A stretch of 64,000 bases of DNA, taken from Geodermatophilus siccatus (lineage in GTDB: Bacteria > Actinomycetota > Actinomycetes > Mycobacteriales > Geodermatophilaceae). Position 1 is the stretch's first letter. The number at the start of each line of letters is the position of its first letter. Positions 32,240-40,536 of the stretch are shown here, in pieces. The stretch is taken from positions 124,001-188,000 of the forward strand of contig NZ_FNHE01000011.1 of assembly GCF_900103785.1 (NCBI RefSeq). Direction: 5' to 3'. The translations under genes and the position numbers were made by a program. The notes beneath the pieces were generated by a model that was not told the DNA's origin, did no database searches, and was given only the letters and a program-made list of their open reading frames with translations.

Positions 32240-35051
32240 TGCGTTCGATGGCCAGCCGCGCCACCTCGAGCACGGCGGCCCGGTCGGGGACCTCGACGGT
32301 GGCCGGCCGCGGTGGGGTGCTGCGGGCGGCGGCGTCGGGAGCCCGGTCGGAGGCCGCGTCGAGCAGGTCGGCCGGCTGCTCGTCGCCGAGCCGGCGGAGG
32401 AGGTCGGCGAGGTTGCGCAGCGTCGTCCACTGGTGGGTCCAGTTGCCGGTGCGGGCGAAGTAGTCGACCACCTCCCGGTACCCGACCAGCGCCTCACGGA
32501 CCCGGCCGGCGTCGGCCCGTGCGGGGAGCAGCCCCACGGAGGCGATGCCGACGACGAAGGTGGCCCCCGCCGTCCGGGCCAGGTCGATGGCCCGGACGTA
32601 GTGGGGCTCGGCGCGGTCCCGGCGGCCGACGGAGGTCTCGATCTCCCCGGTGACGTAGGCACCGAAGGCCCGCATCGAGGGCGAGACCGCCTCGGCGAGC
32701 CCGCGGTCGTTGAGGCTCCGCGCCCGGTCGGCGTCCCCCGCGTAGGCCAGCGCGAGGGCGGCGATCCCGAGCAGCTCGCCGGGCCGGGCCCGGAGCGCGG
32801 CCGCGGCGAGGGCGTGCTCGGCGGCCTCGGCGTACGCCCCGCGGGCCAGGGCGACCACCGACAGCGGCAGCAGGCAGTACCCCGTCCCGATCGCGTCGGT
32901 CGCGCGATCCAGCCCCGCGCGGGCGAGCCGGACCGCCGTGGGGAGGTCGCCGCGGTGGTAGGCGGCCTCACCGGCCGTGCCCAGCACCGCGGCCTCCCGC
33001 GGGTGGCCGGTGAGCGCCGGGTCGGCGGCCAGCTCCTCGGCCCAGCTGCGGAGCTCGACGAGGTCGCGGTAGGTGACGGCGTCGTACAGCCCCAGGACCA
33101 TCGCGATCGCGTCGTCGAGGGCGCCGCGGCTGCGGGCCGACCGCCAGGCGGCCCGCAGGTTGGCCACCTCCCGGCGCAGGACGGCGTCGGCCTCGGGCTC
33201 GCGGTCGGTGAGGGTGGTGGCGGCGAACCAGGCGGCCAGCTCGACCGCCCAGCGCTGCATGCGGTCGGTCGCGGCCTCCCGCTCTCCGGCCGCCGCCAGC
33301 CGGTCCAGCCCGAACGCCCGCAGCGTGTCGAGCATGCGGTAGCGCGCGCCCCCCTCCGCGATGTCGGCCTCGACCATCGAGGCGTCGACCAGGCGGGCCA
33401 GGACGCTCCCCGGGTCGCTGCCCAGGTCCAGGTCGGCGGCGAGCCGCTCGGCGGTCCCCAGGTCGACGCCGTCGACGAACACCGACAGCTGCCGGAACAG
33501 GCGCCGCTCGTCCTCGGAGAGGAGCTGGTAGGACCACTCGACGGTCGCGCGCAGCGTCCGGTGCCGGGCGTCCCCACTGGGGCGCCCCCCACCCAGCAGG
33601 TCCAGCGAGCGGGTCAGCCGGCTGCGCAGGTCCGTGAGGGAGAAGGTCGACAGCCGGCCGGCAGCCAGCTCGATGGCGAGCGGCATGCCGTCGAGCCGGT
33701 GCACGATGTCCGCCACCGTGCGCAGCTCGTCGGGTGTCGGTGGGGGGCCGGGGCGCACCCGGTCGGCCCGGTCCAGGAAGACCGCCACGGAGGGGACCCG
33801 GGCGAGGTCCCGGTCGCCGTCCGGGAGCGGGAGCGGGGCCAGCCGGACGACGCACTCGGCCGCCAGACCGAGCGGCTCCCGGCTCGTGGCGAGCACGGCG
33901 ACCCGCGGGCAGGCGGACAGGACGGCGTCGACCGCGTCGCGGACCGCGTCCAGCAGGTGCTCGCAGTTGTCGACCACCAGCAGGCCGGGGCGGTCGCCCA
34001 GGACGGCGACGCAGGCCGCGAGGACGTCGCCCCGGACGACCTCCAGGCCCAGGGCCGCCGCCAGCGCGTGCGGGACGGCGGCCGGATCGGTGACGGGTGC
34101 GAGCAGCAGCGTCGCGGTCGTCCCGCTGCGTCGCGCGACCTCGACGGCGACGCGGGTCTTCCCGACACCGCCCGGCCCGACGAGCGTGACCAGCCGCTCG
34201 CTCTCCAGGCGCCGGTGCAGCGCAGCGACCTCCGCGTCCCGGCCGATGAGCCGGGTCGCGGGCCGGACGGACACCCGGGGTCCGGGTACCGGACCGGCAG
34301 CACCTCCGGCGACCTCCCGTTCCAGCTGGTCCAGCTCCGGTGACGGGTCGAGGCCGGTCTCCTCGGCCAGCCGCTGCCGGTACCCGCGCGCGGTCCGCAG
34401 CGCCTCGGGCGCCCGCCCGGTCGCCGCCAGCGCCCGCACCAGCAGCAGCACCGCGGGTTCGCGCAGCGGGTCGTCGGCCAGGGACGCGGCCGCCAGGCCC
34501 AGCACCTCCTCCGCCTTCCCGGCGGCGATCGCGCTGCCGATCAGCGCGTCGGTCACCTCCCGCAGGAGCCGCGTGCACTCCTCGACCGCGGCGGCGATCG
34601 GCAGGACGTCGGTGAGGTCGGACAGGACCGGTCCCCGCCAGAGGGCCCGTGCCTCCCGCAACACGGCGAGCGCACCGGCCGGGTCCTGCCGTCCGCGCGA
34701 GCGCGCCGCCGCGAGCAGCGCCCGCGCCCGCGCCACGTCGAGGGCGTCGCCCTCGAGCACGAGCCGGTAGCCGTCCGGCTCGGTCTCCAGCCGGGCCGCC
34801 GCGGAGCCGAGGTGCCCGCGCAGCCGGGACACGTGGCTGTGCAGGGCCTGGCGGCCCGACTCCGGCACCTCCGACGGCCACAGCGCGTCCACCAGGGTGT
34901 CCACCGGCACGGTCCGGCCCTCGGCGAGCGCGAGCAGGGCCAGCACTGCCCGTCGCTTGGGACCGCGCACGTCGACCACTCGGCCGTCGACGACCAGCCG
35001 CAGCGGCCCGAGCACCTCCACCCGGACCCCCGCCGCCTGGTCGCCCGACAT
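32223..35051 (-). CDS. SARP-family regulator with BTAD, AAA/NB-ARC ATPase and TPR-like C-terminus
   Basis: 942 residues from ATG 35051 with GGAGGTGCGCG upstream. Residues 8-100 are an OmpR-like winged helix (VEVLGPLRLVVDGRVVDVRG PKRRAVLALLAL, SGRQALHSHVSRLRGHLGS); 105-250 form the bacterial transcriptional activation domain (DALDVARARALLAAARSR, LREPAVLLLVRALAATGRAP EALR). A STAND ATPase follows with Walker A GPGGVGKTRVAVEVAR near 290, Walker B LLVVDNCEHLLDAV, and GMPLAIELAAGR. The last 350 residues are helical TPR-like repeats. This is the AfsR/RedD-type large regulator that activates secondary-metabolite or stress genes when ligand or ATP state changes. It is divergent from the methyltransferase gene across phased heptamer repeats. 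Confidence 0.93.
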   Translation of the reverse strand: MSGDQAAGVRVEVLGPLRLVVDGRVVDVRGPKRRAVLALLALAEGRTVPVDTLVDALWPSEVPESGRQALHSHVSRLRGHLGSAAARLETEPDGYRLVLEGDALDVARARALLAAARSRGRQDPAGALAVLREARALWRGPVLSDLTDVLPIAAAVEECTRLLREVTDALIGSAIAAGKAEEVLGLAAASLADDPLREPAVLLLVRALAATGRAPEALRTARGYRQRLAEETGLDPSPELDQLEREVAGGAAGPVPGPRVSVRPATRLIGRDAEVAALHRRLESERLVTLVGPGGVGKTRVAVEVARRSGTTATLLLAPVTDPAAVPHALAAALGLEVVRGDVLAACVAVLGDRPGLLVVDNCEHLLDAVRDAVDAVLSACPRVAVLATSREPLGLAAECVVRLAPLPLPDGDRDLARVPSVAVFLDRADRVRPGPPPTPDELRTVADIVHRLDGMPLAIELAAGRLSTFSLTDLRSRLTRSLDLLGGGRPSGDARHRTLRATVEWSYQLLSEDERRLFRQLSVFVDGVDLGTAERLAADLDLGSDPGSVLARLVDASMVEADIAEGGARYRMLDTLRAFGLDRLAAAGEREAATDRMQRWAVELAAWFAATTLTDREPEADAVLRREVANLRAAWRSARSRGALDDAIAMVLGLYDAVTYRDLVELRSWAEELAADPALTGHPREAAVLGTAGEAAYHRGDLPTAVRLARAGLDRATDAIGTGYCLLPLSVVALARGAYAEAAEHALAAAALRARPGELLGIAALALAYAGDADRARSLNDRGLAEAVSPSMRAFGAYVTGEIETSVGRRDRAEPHYVRAIDLARTAGATFVVGIASVGLLPARADAGRVREALVGYREVVDYFARTGNWTHQWTTLRNLADLLRRLGDEQPADLLDAASDRAPDAAARSTPPRPATVEVPDRAAVLEVARLAIERNLTRA

Positions 35052-35110
35052 CGCGCACCTCCGGTGCCCAGCGTGCCCGCCTCGGCCCCCGGACGGGAGG
35101 GTCGGCCGCC

Positions 35111-35149
35111 CTGTCAGCGGGCTGCCAGCGCCTGCGAGAGCCGTGACAG
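35111..35149 (+). promoter_or_regulatory. Candidate SARP-binding heptamer repeats before the methyltransferase
   Basis: CTGTCAG at 35111, CTGCCAG at 35122, CTGCGAG at 35132 and GTGACAG at 35143, spaced 11, 10 and 11 bases. The set lies in the 150-base region between the SARP gene and the methyltransferase gene and resembles the repeats at 28748. Confidence 0.6.
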
Positions 35150-35201
35150 GGCCCGCGCCCACCGTCTGTCGCGACACCGCAGGACAGTGGAGGAGGACGA
35201 G

Positions 35202-36248
35202 ATGGACCAGAGCAGGGTGACGGCGTTCCTCGAGCGCTTCGTCACCGACCTGGGCGCGGGTGGATCCGTCGGCGCGGTGGCGATCGGCCACCGGCTGGGG
35301 CTCTACCGCGCCCTGGCGCAGGGCCCGGCGACGCCCGAGCAGCTCGCCGAGCGCAGCGGGTGCCACCCCAGGTACCTCACCGAGTGGCTGCGCGGCCAGG
35401 CCGCCGGCGGGTGGGTGGGCTACGACGCGGCGACCGGCGCGTTCTCGCTCACCGAGGAGCAGGCGTTCTGCCTGGCCGACCCGAACGGGCCCAACCTGGC
35501 CGCGGCGTCCCTCGTCGTCCTCGGCTACCTGCGTGCGGAACCGAGGATCACCGAGGCCTTCCGCACCGGTGCCGGCGTCGCCTGGAGCGAGCACCACGAG
35601 GACGTCTTCGTGGGGTGCGACGCCTTCTACCGACCCGGCTACGTGGCCCAGCTGGTGCCGGACTGGATCCCCGAGCTCGACGGGGTCGAGGAGAAGCTGG
35701 CCGCCGGGGCGCGGGTCGCCGACGTCGGGTGCGGTCTCGGCTCGACCTCGGTGCTGCTCGCCCAGGCCTACCCGCGCACGACCGTCGTCGGCTCGGACTC
35801 GCACGCCGGGTCGATCGACCTGGCCCGCAAGAAGGCCGCCGACGCCGGGGTCGGCGACCGGGTGAGCTTCGAGGTGGCCTCCGCGCAGACCTTCTCCGGC
35901 AGCGACCACGACCTCGTGACGATGTTCGACTGCCTGCACGACATGGGGGACCCGGTGGGTGCCGCCCGCCGGGTGCGCGAGGCGCTGGCGCCCGACGGCA
36001 CGTGGTTGCTCGTCGAACCGTTCGCCGGCGACACGGTGGAGGACACCCTCGACCCCGTGGGGCGGCTGTACTACAACGGCTCGACGTTCCTGTGCGTCCC
36101 CAACGCGCTCGCCCAGCCGGGCGGCCGCGCACTCGGCGCCCAGGCCGGTGAGGCCGCCATCCGCGAGGTCGCGGCCGAGGCGGGCTTCACGCGGTTCCGG
36201 CGGGCGGCGCAGACGCCGTTCAACCTGGTCTACCAGATCCGTCCGTAG
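35202..36248 (+). CDS. Class I SAM-dependent methyltransferase with N-terminal winged helix
   Basis: 348 residues from ATG 35202; GTGGAGGAGGACGAG precedes it. The first 110 residues form a helical/winged-helix dimerisation part (GAVAIGHRLGLYRALAQGPA TPEQLAERSGCHPRYLTEWL). The SAM site is ARVADVGCGLGSTSVLLAQA near 170, with acidic loop VVGSDSHAGSIDLARKKAAD and DLVTMFDCLHDMGDPVGAAR RVREAL. This build is shared with O-methyltransferases and with methyltransferases acting on small molecules. It is a single gene, divergent from the SARP gene, with the putative SARP repeats in between. Confidence 0.88.
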   Translation: MDQSRVTAFLERFVTDLGAGGSVGAVAIGHRLGLYRALAQGPATPEQLAERSGCHPRYLTEWLRGQAAGGWVGYDAATGAFSLTEEQAFCLADPNGPNLAAASLVVLGYLRAEPRITEAFRTGAGVAWSEHHEDVFVGCDAFYRPGYVAQLVPDWIPELDGVEEKLAAGARVADVGCGLGSTSVLLAQAYPRTTVVGSDSHAGSIDLARKKAADAGVGDRVSFEVASAQTFSGSDHDLVTMFDCLHDMGDPVGAARRVREALAPDGTWLLVEPFAGDTVEDTLDPVGRLYYNGSTFLCVPNALAQPGGRALGAQAGEAAIREVAAEAGFTRFRRAAQTPFNLVYQIRP

Positions 36249-36284
36249 CCCCCGGCCGGCGCCGCGGTCCCGGCCGGCGGGGGG

Positions 36285-36710
36285 TCAGCTCCCGCCGGCC
36301 GGCCCACCGAGGTGCGCCTGCTTAGGGGCCAGGCCGCGCAGGGCCTCGGTGGCGACCCGGTCCCGGTCGGCGCCGGCGGCCGCGGTGACCGCCGCGCCGA
36401 CGAGGCCCTCGACCAGGGGAGCGGGGGAGAGGACCACCCGCTCGCGGACGTCGTCGTCCAGCAGTTCCAGCGCGGTCTCGGCGGAGAGGACGGCGCTGCC
36501 GAGGTCCATGAGGACGACGACGCCGTCCCCGCTGTCGGCCGCGGTGACGGCGTCGGCGATCGCCGTCGCGTCGGTGCCGAGGCCGCCGTCGACGTCCCCG
36601 GCCGCCACGCCGACGGCGAGCTCGCGGCCGGGCAGCATGCCGCGGGCGAGCTCGACGGCGGCGTCGGCGAGGGCGCGGCTGTGCGACACGACCACCAGTC
36701 CGACCGGCAC
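36285..36710 (-). CDS. dhaM: Dihydroxyacetone kinase phosphoryl-donor subunit (PTS EIIA-mannose fold)
   Basis: 141 residues from GTG 36710. MPVGLVVVSHSRALADAAVE carries the phosphorylated histidine (His10 in VSHS), and GDVDGGLGTDATAIADAVTA, VVVLMDLGSAVLSAETALEL are family signatures. Only the EIIA domain is present, without fused HPr or EI domains. It passes phosphate from the PTS to DhaL-ADP. Last gene of dhaKLM, three bases after dhaL. Confidence 0.92.
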   Translation of the reverse strand: MPVGLVVVSHSRALADAAVELARGMLPGRELAVGVAAGDVDGGLGTDATAIADAVTAADSGDGVVVLMDLGSAVLSAETALELLDDDVRERVVLSPAPLVEGLVGAAVTAAAGADRDRVATEALRGLAPKQAHLGGPAGGS

Positions 36711-36713
36711 CGC

Positions 36714-37342
<629 letters not shown>

Positions 37343-37346
<4 letters not shown>

Positions 37347-38344
37347 GCGCCCCAGCGCAGGGACGGGGTGCGCACGGGGGCGTCCCACAGCCGCAGCAGC
37401 TCGTCGTCGGCCTTGAGCAGGGTGACCGAGCAGCCGGCCATGTCCAGGCTGGTCATGTACGAGCCGACGAGGTTGCGGGCGACCCCGACCCCGGCCTTCT
37501 CCAGGACGGCGACCACCTCGGCGTACATGAGGTACAGCTCGAGGAGCGGGGTGCCGCCCATGCCGTTGACGAAGGCGATCACCCCGTCGCCGCCGGTCAT
37601 GTCCAGGTCGGCCAGGACCGGCTCGAGGAGCATCTCGGCGACCTCCCGCGCCGGCGCCAGCGGGACGCGGCGGCGGCCGGGCTCGCCGTGGATCCCGATG
37701 CCGATCTCCATCTCGTCGTCCGGCAGGTCGAAGGTCGGCCGGCCGGCCGCGGGCACGGTGCAGGAGGTGAGCGCCATGCCCATGCTGCGGCCGTTGGCGT
37801 TGACCCGCTTGGCGATGTCGGCGACCTGGGCCAGCGGCCGGCCCTCCTCGGCCGCGGCGCCGGCCAGCTTCTCGACGAGGACGGTGACGCCGACGCCCCG
37901 CCGTCCGGCGGTGTAGAGGCTGTCCTGGACGGCGACGTCGTCGTCGGTGACCACCGCGACGACCTCGGTGTCGGCCTCGGCGGCCACCAGCTCCGCCGCC
38001 ATCTCGAAGTTCATGACGTCGCCGGTGTAGTTCTTCACGATGTGCAGCACGCCGGCGCCGCCGTCGACGCCGCGGGTCGCCGCCACCACCTGGTCGGGGA
38101 CCGGCGAGGTGAACACCTCCCCGGCGCAGGCCGCGTCGAGCATCCCCATCCCGACGAACCCGGCGTGCATCGGCTCGTGCCCCGAGCCGCCGCCGGAGAC
38201 CAGGCCGACCTTGCCCCGCACCGGTGCGTCGGCCCGGAGGACGACGCGGTTCTCGTGGTCGACCCGCAGCTCGGGGTGCGCCAGGGCCAGGCCGCGCAAC
38301 GCCTCGGGGACGACGTCCGCGGGGTCGTTGATGAGCTTCTTCAT
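37343..38344 (-). CDS. dhaK: Dihydroxyacetone kinase, substrate-binding subunit
   Basis: 333 residues from ATG 38344 with CAGGAGGCTGCG upstream. [66 protein letters not shown] and [20 protein letters not shown] are hallmarks; the His in GIHGE forms the covalent hemiaminal with dihydroxyacetone. First gene of a three-gene operon that turns dihydroxyacetone into DHAP for glycolysis. No DhaR/DhaS regulator and no PTS EI/HPr genes are in the window. Confidence 0.95.
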
Positions 38345-38451
38345 CGCAGCCTCCTGGCCTCGGCGTTCCCGGTGACGGGGGTCCCGGGGCAGGAGGCTAG
38401 GAGGGTGCACCGACGGGCACAAGCGAGGCCGGGGTCGTTCCCCGGTCCGCG

Positions 38452-38919
38452 TCACGGGACGACGACGACCGGCCAGCGGCTGCTGCGCACCAGGCGGTTG
38501 CCCAGCGACCCGAGCAGGCGGTGCCCCACCCGGGCCGAGGCCCCGACCACGACGAGGTCGGCCCGCAGCTGCGTGGCCAGGCGGCACAGCTGGGCGAACG
38601 GCTCGCCGCGCACGGCGACGAACTCGGCGCGGACCCCGGCGTGCGCGGCGTCGTCCTCCACCTGCGTGCGCAGGTCGGCGGTCCGCTGCGCCATCGTCTC
38701 CCGGATCGGCCACGGCTGGTCGGGGGAGAGCAGCGCCATCACCGGCGGGGTCTCGACGTGGACCACGACGAGCCGGGCGCCCTCGCGACGGGCGACCCCC
38801 GCGGCGTACGCGCCGGCCCGCGCCGAGGGCGGCGACCCGTCGAAGCCCACGACCACCACGGACGGGCCGTCGGTGCCGAGCTCGAACGCCGGCCGCTGCG
38901 GCGCGGCCTCCTCAGCCAT
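38452..38919 (-). CDS. Universal stress protein (UspA family)
   Basis: 155 residues. [20 protein letters not shown] opens the fold and the ATP-binding motif is [30 protein letters not shown] (G-2x-G-9x-G-S/T pattern) at the C-terminus. A single-domain cytosolic protein, normally induced under stress or dormancy. The start overlaps the end of the preceding gene by eight bases, so the two are translationally coupled. Confidence 0.92.
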   Translation of the reverse strand: MAEEAAPQRPAFELGTDGPSVVVVGFDGSPPSARAGAYAAGVARREGARLVVVHVETPPVMALLSPDQPWPIRETMAQRTADLRTQVEDDAAHAGVRAEFVAVRGEPFAQLCRLATQLRADLVVVGASARVGHRLLGSLGNRLVRSSRWPVVVVP

Positions 38920-39676
38920 GGTGCCCGCCGATCCGGCGGGGCCGGTCCTGCGGGCAGGGCGACGACGCGGCGGACGGCGACGACGCGGAGGACGGCGACG
39001 ACGCGGAGGACGGCGTGGCCCGCTCGGGGGACGGCGTCGCCGTGGGGGTCGGCTCGGGGCTGGGCGTCGCGGACGGCGCCGGTCCTGCGGCGGACGACGA
39101 CGGCGGGGCGGGTGCTGCCGCGGCCTGCGCCTCGGGGACCGGGGCGGGCGGCGTCGCGACGGCGGCCGGGGTGGCGGGCTGCGCAGCCGGGGCGTCCGCG
39201 TCCGCGTGCGCGGGAGCGGCTGCGGGCCGCGGCCGCGGCGCGGACGGTGCGGTGGGCACGACCGGTCCGGCGTCCGCCGGTCGTCGGCTGGTGGCCGGTG
39301 CCGTCGCGGCGTCCTCGGGCACGTGGGCCGCCTCGGTGGCGCCGGTCGGCATCGCAGCGGCCGGGCCGGGAGTGCCGCGCGGTGCCGAGGCGGCCGGCAG
39401 GGCCGTGTCGGCGGGGCCGGGTCCGGCCGGTGCGGGCTGCTGGTCGCCCGCGGTGCCGGCCAGGACGGCCCCGCCAGCGATGACCGCGGCTGCCGCCCCG
39501 GCCGCCAGGGCGAGCCGGCCGCGGCGCGTCGCGCGCGGCTCGGGGGACCGCCGCGGCTCGCCGCCCAGGATGCGGAGGGCGGCCACCGCCGGCGGGCTGA
39601 GCCGGGTCCGGCCGGCGCGGAGCTCCGCGAGCACGACGCCGGCGAGGTCCTGACGCAGGTCGTCTGCGTCGGGCAT
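38912..39676 (-). CDS. Single-span membrane protein with long Pro/Ala/Ser tail
   Basis: 254 residues from ATG 39676. A small cytosolic helical part (MPDADDLRQDLAGVVLAELR AGRTRLSPPAVAALRILGGE) is followed by one hydrophobic span (RLALAAGAAAAVIAGGAVLA) and about 170 residues of Pro/Ala/Ser/Thr-rich sequence with repeats such as SPEPTPTATPSPE and SSASSPSSASSPSAASS. The tail would lie outside, in the cell wall. It resembles spacer proteins more than enzymes; an anti-sigma or wall-anchoring role is possible but unsupported. Coupled to the Usp gene. Confidence 0.6.
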   Translation of the reverse strand: MPDADDLRQDLAGVVLAELRAGRTRLSPPAVAALRILGGEPRRSPEPRATRRGRLALAAGAAAAVIAGGAVLAGTAGDQQPAPAGPGPADTALPAASAPRGTPGPAAAMPTGATEAAHVPEDAATAPATSRRPADAGPVVPTAPSAPRPRPAAAPAHADADAPAAQPATPAAVATPPAPVPEAQAAAAPAPPSSSAAGPAPSATPSPEPTPTATPSPERATPSSASSPSSASSPSAASSPCPQDRPRRIGGHHG

Positions 39677-39711
39677 CGGACAGCCTCCTCGGGCGCGGTG
39701 GGGTCGAGCGG

Positions 39712-40536
39712 TCAGTCGGCCAGCACGGCCTGGACCTCGAGCTCGACGAGCAGGTGCGTGCCGACGAGGGAGAGACCCAGCTCGACGGCCTGGTTCCAGT
39801 TCATCCGGAAGTCCTCGCGGTCGAGCCGGGCGGTGGCCGTGAAGCCCGCCCGGACGCCGCCCCACGGATCGGGGCGGGTGCCGCCGTAGCGCAGCTCCAG
39901 CGGCACGTCGCGGGCGGTGCCGGCGAGGTCCAGCCGGCCGTGCACGGTCCAGCGGCCCGGCCCCGCGGGCTCGACCGCGGTGCCGGTGTAGCGGACCTCG
40001 GGGAAACGCTCGACGTCGAGGAAGTCCGCCGAGCGCAGGTGGGCGTCGCGCTGGTCGTTGGCGGTGTCGATGCTGGCCGCGTCGATCACCGCCTCGCACC
40101 GCGACCCGTCGAGCGGCTCGGCCACCACGATCTCGCCGGAGAAGTCGCGGAACCGACCGTGCACGGTCGAGAGGGCCAGGTGCCGGGCGGTGACCTCGAT
40201 CGTGGAGTGCGCCGGGTCGATGACCCACCGGCCGGCCCGCGGGGTGCCGGAGTCGCCGGGGCGGCTCAGCACGAGCAGCCCGAGGTCGGTGCCGGCCGGT
40301 CCGGTGGCCACGGTGCGTGCGACCGGGACGCACCCGGGGGCGGCCACGATGACCGTCGCCGTCCCCGGAGCGGGGACCGGGACGGCGAAGCGGCCCGCGG
40401 CGTCCGCGGCGGCGCGGCCGAGCTGCCGGCCGGTGCCGTCCACGAGCGTCACCGTGGCCGCCTCCAGCGGCTCGCCGTCCCGGCCCAGGACGGTCCCGGT
40501 GACGGCGTCCCGGACGTCCGGCCGACCGGCGCTCAC
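39712..40536 (-). CDS. YceI family protein with N-terminal carboxypeptidase-regulatory-like domain
   Basis: 274 residues from GTG 40536, whose GTGA overlaps the exporter gene's stop. Residues 8-90 (TGTVLGRDGEPLEAATVTLV DGTGRQL, GRFAVPVPAPGTATVIVAAP) are one CarboxypepD_reg/Cna-B-like beta sandwich; residues 100-274 are a YceI lipocalin-like barrel (WVIDPAHSTIEVTARHLALS TVHGRF, SADFLDVERFPEVRYTGTAV, DVPLELRYGG, FRMNWNQAVELG), which binds isoprenoid-like lipids. There is no signal peptide, unlike typical exported YceI proteins. The same beta-sandwich unit occurs three times on the partner exporter. Confidence 0.88.
   Translation of the reverse strand: MSAGRPDVRDAVTGTVLGRDGEPLEAATVTLVDGTGRQLGRAAADAAGRFAVPVPAPGTATVIVAAPGCVPVARTVATGPAGTDLGLLVLSRPGDSGTPRAGRWVIDPAHSTIEVTARHLALSTVHGRFRDFSGEIVVAEPLDGSRCEAVIDAASIDTANDQRDAHLRSADFLDVERFPEVRYTGTAVEPAGPGRWTVHGRLDLAGTARDVPLELRYGGTRPDPWGGVRAGFTATARLDREDFRMNWNQAVELGLSLVGTHLLVELEVQAVLAD

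Noticed and set aside
36249-36284. Hairpin terminator between methyltransferase and dhaM
   Set aside because: Only fragmentary pairing of ccggc tracts; no clean stem could be drawn.
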